Shown piece by piece: positions 1 through 6,992 of a stretch of DNA of 64,000 bases. Under the pieces are notes generated by a model. It did not search any database. It was not told the origin of the DNA and was given only the letters and a program-made list of their open reading frames with translations. The first letter of the stretch is position 1, and every line of letters begins with the position of its first letter. This DNA comes from Idiomarinaceae bacterium. Its GTDB lineage: Bacteria; Pseudomonadota; Gammaproteobacteria; Enterobacterales; Alteromonadaceae. The translations under genes were made by a program, and so were the position numbers. The stretch is taken from assembly GCA_002685255.1 (NCBI GenBank), contig NYWU01000001.1:103955-167954 (forward strand). Direction: 5' to 3'.

Positions 1-71
1 ATCATGGTATCTGCGACAGATTTGTCCACGGGCGTGGTTGCCGCGTAATCTAGATAGATCGGCTGTTTCAA
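1..71 (-). CDS. iscS: Cysteine desulfurase IscS, N-terminal fragment (cut by window edge)
   Basis: The first 23 codons are visible and read LKQPIYLDYAATTPVDKSVA, which matches the N-terminus of IscS (PIYLDYxATTPVD). IscS is the PLP enzyme that takes sulfur from cysteine for Fe-S cluster assembly on IscU. The start is a TTG at 71-69, preceded by a GGAGAG Shine-Dalgarno at about 79-84; no ATG is available in frame nearby. The gene lies directly downstream of iscR on the same strand, the usual iscRSUA order. Initiation at TTG is seen in the sequence; any effect on expression is inference. Confidence 0.9.
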   Translation of the reverse strand, partial: MKQPIYLDYAATTPVDKSVADTM

Positions 72-86
72 AACAACTCTCCGATA

Positions 87-554
87 TTACAGCACATTAA
101 GCTCTATTTTCTGGCTATGCTCGCCTGCTTGACGATGACCAATTTGCGCCACTTCCTTGGTCGCCATTAGTTCCGCGAGGGTGATTCCATCCAGAAATTG
201 TGCGATACGATCGCTAAGACCTTCCCAAAGCGAGTGAGTCAAACACTGTTCACCGTTATGACAGTTACCTTTGCCTTGGCATTTGGTTGCATCTATTGAC
301 TCGTCTACCGCATCAATGACCGCACCCACGGAAATTGAATCGGCGTCGCGACCCAAACGGTAGCCTCCGCCCGGCCCACGCACGCTGATTACCAGCCCAC
401 GTTTGCGCAAACGCGCAAAGAGTTGCTCCAGATAAGACAAAGAAATACCTTGGCGCTCTGAGATATCAGCCAGGGGTACGGGTGCTTGCTTAGCAAACAT
501 CGCGACGTCGAGCATCGCTGTCACTGCATAGCGACCTTTTGAAGTCAGACGCAT
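87..554 (-). CDS. iscR: Fe-S cluster-binding transcriptional regulator IscR
   Basis: A 155-residue Rrf2-family repressor/activator that senses [2Fe-2S] and controls the isc operon and other Fe-S genes. The N-terminal winged helix-turn-helix occupies about residues 1-60. The cluster ligands are all present at the E. coli positions: C92, C98, C104 and H107, within [17 protein letters not shown]. The ATG at 554 is preferred over a TTG one codon upstream because it follows an AGGGGGAG Shine-Dalgarno and gives the family N-terminus [11 protein letters not shown]. It lies downstream of trmJ and upstream of iscS; a type-1 IscR box at 605-629 implies autorepression. Confidence 0.97.
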   Translation of the reverse strand: MRLTSKGRYAVTAMLDVAMFAKQAPVPLADISERQGISLSYLEQLFARLRKRGLVISVRGPGGGYRLGRDADSISVGAVIDAVDESIDATKCQGKGNCHNGEQCLTHSLWEGLSDRIAQFLDGITLAELMATKEVAQIGHRQAGEHSQKIELNVL

Positions 555-604
555 CAATCTCCCCCTTTAATGGCTCAGTATAATCTTCCTCTTAGTTAGT
601 GTAC

Positions 605-629
605 TTTTCCGACTAAATTAGTCAAGTAT
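605..629 (-). promoter_or_regulatory. Type-1 IscR operator overlapping the iscR promoter
   Basis: On the minus strand the site reads ATACTTGACTAATTTAGTCG followed by GAAAA. This matches the known type-1 IscR consensus (ATASYYGACTRWWWYAGTCRRSTAT) in its dyad core GACTAATTTAGTC. A -35-like TTGACT lies inside the box at 625-620, and a TACACT -10-like hexamer follows 16 bases downstream, so bound IscR would cover the promoter. The box sits between the trmJ stop and iscR. This gives classic holo-IscR feedback repression (known biology; the site itself is seen). Confidence 0.8.
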
Positions 630-630
630 T

Positions 631-1356
631 CTACGAGTCCGAATTTTTCGTGTGTTTATCGACTGAAGCAAGCATGCCGCGCAAAATATTAAGCTCATTT
701 TCCTCGGGGCGCGCGCGATTAAATAAACGTCGCAACTTAGTCATAACCTGACCTGGATGTTGACGAATAATAAAACCGGTATCTGTTAGCGTCGACTCTA
801 AATGTTGGTAAAACTGTTCGAGCGCCTCAACGCGAGGGTACGCTTGAGTGACTTCTGGCGTTTCGTCCTGTTCTAAGAACTGCATGCGTACTTCGTAACA
901 TACGGTTTGAACGGCCATCGCCAAGTTCAGCGAACCATAATCAGGGTTGGTCGGAATATGTAAATGAAAATGACTTTGCTGCAACTCTTCGTTCGTTAGA
1001 CCACTGTTTTCGCGACCAAATACGATAGCGACAGGATATTTTGGTGCTTCACTTAACACTTGCCCTGCCGCTTGACGTGGGCCAAGTAAGGGCCAGTCGA
1101 GCGTACGATTACGTGCGCTTGTAGCAAGCACTAAGCCACAATCATCTATCGCTTGATCGAGTCGTTCAACAATACGGGCGTTGGCTAGAATATCGGTGGC
1201 GCCAGCGGCGAGCGCCGATGCATGGCTGTCCGGCTCCGAAACCGGGTCGACTAATACTAGATCGCTAAAACCCATGGTTTTCATCGCCCGTGCGACGGAA
1301 CCGATGTTGCCAGTATGTGAGGTATTCACCAGTACAATTCGAACGTTATCGAGCAT
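631..1356 (-). CDS. trmJ: tRNA (cytidine/uridine-2'-O-)-methyltransferase TrmJ
   Basis: A 241-residue SPOUT methyltransferase that methylates the ribose of tRNA nucleotide 32 using S-adenosylmethionine. The three knot motifs are visible: [13 protein letters not shown] near residue 17, [14 protein letters not shown] in the middle and [16 protein letters not shown] at about 135-150. The length is typical for TrmJ (E. coli 246). The ATG at 1356 follows an AAGG Shine-Dalgarno. It is divergent from suhB and upstream of iscR, the same order as in E. coli and many gammaproteobacteria, so the identification is firm. Confidence 0.96.
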   Translation of the reverse strand: MLDNVRIVLVNTSHTGNIGSVARAMKTMGFSDLVLVDPVSEPDSHASALAAGATDILANARIVERLDQAIDDCGLVLATSARNRTLDWPLLGPRQAAGQVLSEAPKYPVAIVFGRENSGLTNEELQQSHFHLHIPTNPDYGSLNLAMAVQTVCYEVRMQFLEQDETPEVTQAYPRVEALEQFYQHLESTLTDTGFIIRQHPGQVMTKLRRLFNRARPEENELNILRGMLASVDKHTKNSDS

Positions 1357-1469
1357 GACAGTGCCTTTATCTAATTTTACCCAGTGTAGAAAAGTTGCGC
1401 ATTCTACCTCAACACTGGTAATATGCGCGACCTTAAAATTCGTTCTTTCACAGCACAGGTAATTTGAAA

Positions 1470-2267
1470 ATGCATCCGATGTTAAACATTGCGGTGCGCG
1501 CAGCGCGTGCAGCCGGTAAAATTTTGCTTAAAGAATTCGATCAGGGTCAACCGATCGATGCAACCGCCAAAGGCCCGAATGATTGGGTATCTGAAATGGA
1601 TCAGGCGGCAGAACAAGCGATCATCAATACCATCAAAAAGGCGTATCCTGAACACGGTATTATCGCTGAAGAAAGCGGCACGCAAACGGGAAAAGATAAC
1701 GACTTTCAGTGGGTTATCGATCCGTTGGATGGCACAACAAATTACTTGCGCGGTGTTCCTCACTTCTGTATCTCGATTGCCGTCGTTCATAAAGGAACGG
1801 TACAACAAGGCGTCGTTTACGATCCTGTACGCGAAGAACTATTCACCGCATCACGTGGCGCGGGCGCTCAGCTCAACGGACGTCGTCTACGTCTGTCGCC
1901 ATTGACCGAACTCAATGGCGCGTTACTCGCAACGGGTTTCCCTTTTAAAGCGAAACACCGCTACGATGAATATCAAGCCATGTTTGGTCGCTTATTCGAG
2001 CGTTGTGCAGATATGCGCCGCGCCGGTGCTGCAGCCCTCGACCTCGCCTATGTCGCAGCCGGTCGTTACGATGGCTTTTTCGAGTTTGGTTTGAGACCCT
2101 GGGATTTGATGGCCGGTGATCTCCTGGTTCGTGAGGCAGGCGGCATCGTGACCGATTTTGAAGGCGGTCACAATTATGTTCAAAGCGGCCATATCGTGGC
2201 CGGCGCACCTAAGGTACTTAAGCAGATGCTCGCACAACTGCGCAAGAAGCCAGAAAGCAACGACTAA
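1470..2267 (+). CDS. suhB: Inositol-1-monophosphatase SuhB
   Basis: A 265-residue Mg-dependent inositol monophosphatase. In E. coli the protein also acts in rRNA transcription antitermination complexes. Metal-site motifs are intact: EES at about 67-69, [13 protein letters not shown] at 81-93 and the C-terminal [17 protein letters not shown] chose the ATG at 1470 ([13 protein letters not shown]), which is the E. coli N-terminus, over a TTG two codons upstream. It is divergent from trmJ and ends at a strong bidirectional terminator. Confidence 0.96.
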   Translation: MHPMLNIAVRAARAAGKILLKEFDQGQPIDATAKGPNDWVSEMDQAAEQAIINTIKKAYPEHGIIAEESGTQTGKDNDFQWVIDPLDGTTNYLRGVPHFCISIAVVHKGTVQQGVVYDPVREELFTASRGAGAQLNGRRLRLSPLTELNGALLATGFPFKAKHRYDEYQAMFGRLFERCADMRRAGAAALDLAYVAAGRYDGFFEFGLRPWDLMAGDLLVREAGGIVTDFEGGHNYVQSGHIVAGAPKVLKQMLAQLRKKPESND

Positions 2268-2286
2268 ACGCGATGATAAGAACGAC

Positions 2287-2318
2287 AAAGGCCGGCAAAT
2301 TTGCCGGCCTTTTTGTTT
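2287..2318. terminator. Bidirectional terminator between suhB and the DUF3545 gene
   Basis: A perfect inverted repeat AAGGCCGGCAAA/TTTGCCGGCCTT (2288-2311) is followed by TTTTTGTTTT on the plus strand. On the minus strand it is preceded and followed by A/T-rich sequence. It serves convergent suhB (plus) and, at its edge, the small minus-strand gene ending at 2318. Confidence 0.85.
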
Positions 2319-2491
2319 TATCGAAGCTCGATTTCTTCTAAGTCGATATCGAACGAAGAATCGATGTCAGTCAGCTCTTCGCGTAGACGATACTTTTCTT
2401 TGAGTTGTTCTATCTCACGCCATTTGCGCTTCGTTGTGCGTCCTTTCGATGATTTCTCACTTACTTTTTGAAGCTCTTCTGAATGGTCCAT
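2318..2491 (-). CDS. Small DUF3545-family protein
   Basis: A 57-residue ORF with start ATG at 2491 behind a GAGAGGT Shine-Dalgarno. It is highly charged: a basic middle (SSKGRTTKRKWREIEQLKEK) and an acidic end (DIDSSFDIDLEEIELR). The pattern KRKWREIExLKxKxRLxxEL is that of DUF3545, a short family of unknown function in Vibrio, Shewanella and relatives. It probably forms one long helix in the basic half. No enzymatic motif or membrane segment is present. It is convergent with suhB, and its stop lies at the edge of the shared terminator. No function is known to me. Confidence 0.8.
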   Translation of the reverse strand: MDHSEELQKVSEKSSKGRTTKRKWREIEQLKEKYRLREELTDIDSSFDIDLEEIELR

Positions 2492-2674
2492 GACTACCTC
2501 TCAGTATCATTATAATTATGGATTAGCGCACAAAACAAACTGCTCAACAATTTGTTCACATATGATTAATTACCACACTCCGAGCGAGAATAAAAGGAAT
2601 TTGTTTCAAAAATGTTAACCGGTGATGAAGCTTGCGTGACATGGATCATGATATAGCCATTTGTAATCAAGGCG

Positions 2675-2713
2675 TTAAGCAAAGTTGCTTAAGCTTAAGC
2701 TAAATTTAAGCTT
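2675..2713. repeat. Cluster of TTAAGC/GCTTAA motifs upstream of the cytochrome b561 gene
   Basis: Within 39 bases the hexamer TTAAGC occurs in both orientations: 2675-2680, 2687-2700 (a perfect 14-base palindrome GCTTAAGCTTAAGC) and 2706-2711, which runs into AAGCTT. It lies 43-80 bases before the b561 start codon, where an operator array would be placed. The repeats are seen directly; a regulatory role is inference. Confidence 0.45.
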
Positions 2714-2755
2714 TTCCGCATAGGCTTTAGTAAACAAATGAAAGAGTCTGAGATT

Positions 2756-3268
2756 ATGAATACTTCCACACACTATTCTGCGCTTGCCCAACTGATGCAT
2801 TGGCTGACCGTGATTGCCTTATCGATTATGTTAACGCTTGGATTTATGATGCTATTTGCCGACGAGCGCACTTTTAAACATGCCGTTGAGGGCATTCATG
2901 TCACCACAGGTTTCTACTTAGGTCTATTTTTGTTGATAAGAATCGGTTTTAGGGCGATTGCGGGGTTCCGTCAGCCCGACGCTGATGAGCAGGCGACATT
3001 TAAATTTGCCAAGTGGCTGCAAAGTTTAATGTTACTGACCTTGCTGGTGGTATTAATCACCGGTCCCCTTTATCTATTTACCGAGGGTGAAGGTATCACA
3101 CTGACATCGCAGACAACTTGGCTTATCGACCTTTCGAGTTGGTCAGCGCTCCACGAACCGGCCGAAGAGATACACAAATTACTCGCCACTTATGTACTAC
3201 CCGGCTTAATTACGCTGCATATGTTGGCGGCGATCAAGCAGTTTACCCGTCTAGCTAAGCACCGTTAA
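2756..3268 (+). CDS. Cytochrome b561-family membrane protein
   Basis: A 170-residue four-helix membrane protein of the bacterial cytochrome b561/YodB type, which moves electrons between quinone and periplasmic acceptors. Histidines suited to heme b ligation lie in LMHWLTV near the N-terminus, EGIHVTTGFY, HKLLATYVLP and ITLHMLAAIKQ. I start at the ATG at 2756 (MNTSTHYSALAQLMHW) rather than six codons earlier, because homologs begin just before the first histidine. It overlaps convergent ung by 14 bases. An upstream array of TTAAGC motifs may regulate it. The electron partner cannot be deduced. Confidence 0.85.
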   Translation: MNTSTHYSALAQLMHWLTVIALSIMLTLGFMMLFADERTFKHAVEGIHVTTGFYLGLFLLIRIGFRAIAGFRQPDADEQATFKFAKWLQSLMLLTLLVVLITGPLYLFTEGEGITLTSQTTWLIDLSSWSALHEPAEEIHKLLATYVLPGLITLHMLAAIKQFTRLAKHR

Positions 3269-3929
3269 TACCTGGCGCCCATTGAATGGGGGCGCGTCCG
3301 TGAGCCATTAAATAATCATTGGCTTGTACGAAATGGCGCGCCTCGAAAAAACCGCGGTGTGCGGATAGCGGTGATGGATGAGGTGCCTTTAAAATGCAAT
3401 GCTTATCGTTTGGAATAAGCGCTGCTTTTTTCTGTGCATGGGCGCCCCACAACATAAAGACAATGTTTTCGTATTCGTTAGCTAAGCGTTCAATTACGGT
3501 GTCTGTAAAGGTTTCCCAGCCCCAGTTTGCATGACTGTGTGCCTGACCCTGTGCCACGGTGAGCACCGTGTTGAGTAGCAGGACACCTTGGTGCGCCCAA
3601 GCCGTTAAGTCACCATGAGTCGGTGCTTGTGCTTCGGGGTAATCTTGCATAATTGCCTTGAGAATATTCCGCAATGAAGGCGGTAGTTTGACACCTTCGG
3701 GTACCGAAAAGCTCAAACCATGGGCTTGCCCTGGCCCATGGTAAGGATCTTGCCCTAAAATGACCACTTTAACCTGCTCTGGTGCTGTCAGCTTAAGCGC
3801 ATTAAACACCTCGGATTCGGGTGGAAAGATCACCTCTGTTTCTCGCGCTTGCTCGACACGCTGCATCAGTTGCACGAAGTAATCCTTTTGCTTTTCCTCA
3901 GCGAGAAGTGACTGCCACGCTTTTGCCAT
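3255..3929 (-). CDS. ung: Uracil-DNA glycosylase
   Basis: A 224-residue family-1 UDG that removes uracil from DNA in base excision repair. The water-activating motif GQDPYHGPGQAHGLSFSV (catalytic D61) and the C-terminal HPSPLSAHRGFFE motif with its catalytic histidine are both intact, as is LLLNTVLTV. The length matches E. coli Ung (229). It is convergent with the b561 gene and shares 14 bases at the 3' ends. It is divergent from the glycosyltransferase operon, whose promoter lies just upstream of its start. Confidence 0.97.
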   Translation of the reverse strand: MAKAWQSLLAEEKQKDYFVQLMQRVEQARETEVIFPPESEVFNALKLTAPEQVKVVILGQDPYHGPGQAHGLSFSVPEGVKLPPSLRNILKAIMQDYPEAQAPTHGDLTAWAHQGVLLLNTVLTVAQGQAHSHANWGWETFTDTVIERLANEYENIVFMLWGAHAQKKAALIPNDKHCILKAPHPSPLSAHRGFFEARHFVQANDYLMAHGRAPIQWAPGINGA

Positions 3930-3938
3930 GATACGACC

Positions 3939-3967
3939 TTACTTGATGATTCACTTTGCCCTATAAT
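3939..3967 (+). promoter_or_regulatory. Candidate sigma-70 promoter of the glycosyltransferase operon
   Basis: A perfect TATAAT at 3962-3967 stands 17 bases after TTACTT (3939-3944), a weak -35. It lies 38 bases before the TTG start of the first glycosyltransferase and just outside divergent ung. Position and the consensus -10 support it; the start site was not measured. Confidence 0.55.
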
Positions 3968-4004
3968 GCCACTCAATAGCTAGGTTTTAAAAGGTACATC
4001 GTTT

Positions 4005-5102
4005 TTGCGAGTCATTCATTTTGTTACGGGCGGTTTTTCCGGCGGCGCCACACAGGTCGCTCTATCCTTGGTGCGTGCGACACAACACGAGCCCGGCGTA
4101 GAAAGCATTTTAGTGCTTCGAAAGAAAAGTCACATGCCAAAACAACGGGTCGAAGCGCTCAGGCAGGAAGGTATACGCGTGTATGTCGTTAATAACTGGC
4201 TACACCTCACAACCGTCTTTGCGCTCGTGCGTCTGTGTCACCAATTAAAACCTGATGTTTTTGTTGCCCACGGTTTTAGCGAACATTTATGGGGCCGCTT
4301 GGCCGCTTACTTAGCCGGTGTGCCGCATATTGTTCAAGTGGAACACAACACACGAGAGCGTTACACCCGATTTCGCTATTGGCTGTCGCGCAAATTGAAT
4401 GCAGTTACGGATGCCATTGTTGGCTGTTCGGAAGGTGTCCGCCAAGTACTCCTAAAGCGAGGTTATGACGCTGACAAATGCATAGCGATTAGCAATGGCA
4501 TCAAGCCCGATGCATTTTCAGAGTTACCCAGCCCTGCCTCGGAACGCGCGGGTGACGTTATCATGGTGGCGCGTATCGCCAAACAGAAGGATCACCGCAC
4601 GCTAATCGCCTCAGTCGGTATTTTGCAACAGCGTGGGGTCAGGGTTAAGCTACAACTGATTGGCAAGGGTAAAGCGCGTGTTGTTGAGCCATTAAAGCAA
4701 CAGGTGCAAGCGTTAGGGCTGGACGCTCAGATCGAGTTTGCGGGCTATCGTTCGGATGTACCCGAATTGCTTAAAAACACACGTATTTTTGTCCAGTGTA
4801 CCCATTATGAAGGTATGCCGTTGACCTTGATAGAGGCGATGGCAGCGGGTTGCGCGGTGATAGGCAGTCAAGTACCTGGCGTACAAGAAGTCATCGCTGA
4901 AGAGTGCAATGGCCTGACTCATCGTCACCAAGACGCTGAGCACTTGGCGGATCAAATTGAACGACTACTTAGTGATGATGCGTTCTGTAACCAACTCGGT
5001 GCAAAGGCGCGCCAAGATGCATTATCGCAGTATACCCAAACACACATGAGCCAGCAGTATTTGGCGCTGTTTAAGCGTTTGCAGCAAGGATCGAGCCGCT
5101 GA
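4005..5102 (+). CDS. Glycosyltransferase family 4 protein
   Basis: A 365-residue GT-B fold glycosyltransferase. The N-terminal glycine loop GGFSGGATQVAL (about 9-20) and the C-terminal donor-binding stretch YEGMPLTLIEAMAAGCAVIGS typify GT4 enzymes, which transfer a sugar from a nucleotide-sugar to a glycan at the cytoplasmic face of the inner membrane. Translation starts at TTG (4005) after AAGGT. It is the first of three genes joined by overlapping stop and start codons (TGATG), so it is one operon, probably for LPS core, O-antigen or capsule. Donor and acceptor are unknown. Confidence 0.85.
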   Translation: MRVIHFVTGGFSGGATQVALSLVRATQHEPGVESILVLRKKSHMPKQRVEALRQEGIRVYVVNNWLHLTTVFALVRLCHQLKPDVFVAHGFSEHLWGRLAAYLAGVPHIVQVEHNTRERYTRFRYWLSRKLNAVTDAIVGCSEGVRQVLLKRGYDADKCIAISNGIKPDAFSELPSPASERAGDVIMVARIAKQKDHRTLIASVGILQQRGVRVKLQLIGKGKARVVEPLKQQVQALGLDAQIEFAGYRSDVPELLKNTRIFVQCTHYEGMPLTLIEAMAAGCAVIGSQVPGVQEVIAEECNGLTHRHQDAEHLADQIERLLSDDAFCNQLGAKARQDALSQYTQTHMSQQYLALFKRLQQGSSR

Positions 5103-5824
5103 TGAATTATAAAGTTTTCCTAATTAACTTAGATCGCTCCACTGAGCGTTTAGAAAAAGCGGCGCAGCAGTTGAATCGCCTGAACGTCCCTTTTGAACGC
5201 ATTGCGGCGGTTGATGGCTCTCAGCTCACCAAGGCAGAGATTGATGCAGCTTTTGATATTGAGCAAGCCGAGCGCCGCACGGCTTATAATCTGACTATAG
5301 GTGAAATGGGTTGTTATCTCAGCCATGTTGAATGTTGGCGACGTATTATCGCTGAAGCGCTAGATTTCGCCATCGTGTTAGAGGATGACCTAGTGCTCGA
5401 CGACGGCTTTCCCGAGGCTATCGCTGAGATCGAACAGTTAACCCACACTCACGCTTGGGATTACATTAAATTAGCTAATCCTTTTAAAAAGCGCCCATAT
5501 CAAACACGTCTCTCGATTAACAACTTTACGCTGGTAGACTATCCTAAAGCACCGACAGGAACAGTCGCACAGGCTGTCAGTTTAACAGGGGCACAAGCGT
5601 TACTCACTCATCGCCCACCGTTTTTCCGGGCTATCGATGTGGATCTGCAGTGGGAGTGGGAACTCGGCATTAAGGTACAGGGATTGGTACCCTACGTTGC
5701 CAATGTCAGTGATGCGGAAAGCGAAATTCAGCAAATGGCACAACGCAAAGACCTGAAGCAGCGCCGTTGGACAAAGCTAAAAGAGTCTATCAAATTTAAA
5801 TTAAAAAAAGCGAGCCACCGATGA
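5102..5824 (+). CDS. Glycosyltransferase family 25 (LPS biosynthesis type)
   Basis: A 240-residue GT25 protein. It opens with the family hallmark VFLINLDRSTERLEKAAQQL, and carries the DxD-like metal/nucleotide-sugar site LEDDLVLDDGF near residue 97 and the preceding GEMGCYLSHVECW motif. GT25 members such as LgtB/LgtE/Lpt add galactose or glucose to lipooligosaccharide. The basic C-terminus (KFKLKKASHR) may hold it at the membrane. It overlaps the first glycosyltransferase by one base and the third by four (ATGA), so the three are translationally coupled. The sugar is not predictable. Confidence 0.88.
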   Translation: MNYKVFLINLDRSTERLEKAAQQLNRLNVPFERIAAVDGSQLTKAEIDAAFDIEQAERRTAYNLTIGEMGCYLSHVECWRRIIAEALDFAIVLEDDLVLDDGFPEAIAEIEQLTHTHAWDYIKLANPFKKRPYQTRLSINNFTLVDYPKAPTGTVAQAVSLTGAQALLTHRPPFFRAIDVDLQWEWELGIKVQGLVPYVANVSDAESEIQQMAQRKDLKQRRWTKLKESIKFKLKKASHR

Positions 5825-6933
5825 CAACTATCGTAACTGTGGTACCGACCTTGACAGGTGGTGGCGCCGAAAAAGTCTGTCTACGCTTACATGAACAGTT
5901 TCTCAAGCGTGGCATCGACCATCATATTGTCGTGTTGTGCACTAAAGGTGTCTACGACATCGAAAAGCTCACCAACATTCATATGCTGCCATTCGAGAAC
6001 ACCAAGAATATCGATTTATTGGGTAAATCAAAGCAAATGGTTGCTTCCCTTGAGCGCTGCTTAAAAACAATCGAGGGAGACAGCGACAGCCGCATTGACG
6101 CGCTGTTTGCCCATTTAGATGAAGCGCATTGGGTGGTGCGTCGCTTACCCCGTGATATTCCTAAACGTTATGTCGTGCATACTTCGCTCGAAGGCGAAAT
6201 GACAACCGCACGCCGGATGAGTTGGTTAAAGCACTGGCGATTAAAGCGCAAAAAGTTGTCACTCAAGGATCAACATGTCATTGCTGTATCGGACGAATTA
6301 GCTCGTGAATACGCAGCTGCTCATGATTGGCTACCGCTCGGTGCGGTTGAATCGATCCACAATCCGATTGACTGGGACGATATCCAACAACAAGCAGCGC
6401 AGACTAACGATGCGATTCCTGATACGCCCTATGTCATTCATATCGGTCGTTGCGCAAAGGCAAAACGCCATGATGTACTTTTAGCTGCGTTTAAGCAGGT
6501 TCGCCAACACCGTCCCGACGTTAAATTAGTGCTGTTAACTCGCAAAGATAAAAAGCTTAAGCGGTTACTCGATCGGTTTGATGCACACGACGATGTGATT
6601 GTGCCCGGATTTCAAAACAATCCGTTCCCATGGATTAAACAAGCACAATGTTTGGCGTTAAGCTCAGATTTTGAAGGTCTGCCTAACGTACTTGTTGAGT
6701 CTGTTGTCTGTGGCACGCCATTTGTTTCGACACGCTGTCAGTGTGGTCCGACAGAAATCGCTGAGGGTATTTTGGACGATTGGCTGGTACCGATGAATGA
6801 CCCGAATGCGTTGGCTGAACGTTTGCTGGCGATGCTAAACGAGCCAGTGAACCTTGACCATGATCAGTGGGCACTGCGCGATAAAGTGACGCCAGAGTAC
6901 GCGGTTAACCGCTACTTAGAGAGTATCCAATAA
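5821..6933 (+). CDS. Glycosyltransferase family 4 protein (GalNAc-transferase-like)
   Basis: A 370-residue GT-B glycosyltransferase. The N-terminal motif TLTGGGAEKVCLRLHEQF is typical of PglH/PglJ-like and O-antigen GT4 enzymes. The C-terminal FEGLPNVLVESVVCGTPFVS contains the conserved glutamate pair that binds the donor sugar phosphate. It is the last gene of the three-gene glycan operon, overlapping the GT25 gene by four bases. I infer that it extends the same surface glycan. The downstream terminator mainly serves the convergent peptidase gene, so the operon shares that spacer. Confidence 0.85.
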   Translation: MTTIVTVVPTLTGGGAEKVCLRLHEQFLKRGIDHHIVVLCTKGVYDIEKLTNIHMLPFENTKNIDLLGKSKQMVASLERCLKTIEGDSDSRIDALFAHLDEAHWVVRRLPRDIPKRYVVHTSLEGEMTTARRMSWLKHWRLKRKKLSLKDQHVIAVSDELAREYAAAHDWLPLGAVESIHNPIDWDDIQQQAAQTNDAIPDTPYVIHIGRCAKAKRHDVLLAAFKQVRQHRPDVKLVLLTRKDKKLKRLLDRFDAHDDVIVPGFQNNPFPWIKQAQCLALSSDFEGLPNVLVESVVCGTPFVSTRCQCGPTEIAEGILDDWLVPMNDPNALAERLLAMLNEPVNLDHDQWALRDKVTPEYAVNRYLESIQ

Positions 6934-6949
6934 GGCCCGTTGAAATATG

Positions 6950-6976
6950 AAAAAGCCGGCGCTAGGGCCGGCTTCG
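6950..6976 (-). terminator. Rho-independent terminator of the S9 peptidase gene
   Basis: A perfect 8-base stem AAGCCGGC/GCCGGCTT (6953-6960 and 6967-6974) with a six-base loop is followed on the minus strand by TTTTT and further T-rich sequence. On the plus strand no T-run follows, so it mainly terminates the minus-strand gene ending at 6993. Confidence 0.75.
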
Positions 6977-6992
6977 ATGCGATTAAGTACGT

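Noticed and set aside
1489..1905. 138-residue plus-strand reading frame inside suhB
   Set aside because: It is a frame-shifted shadow of suhB with no recognisable domain.
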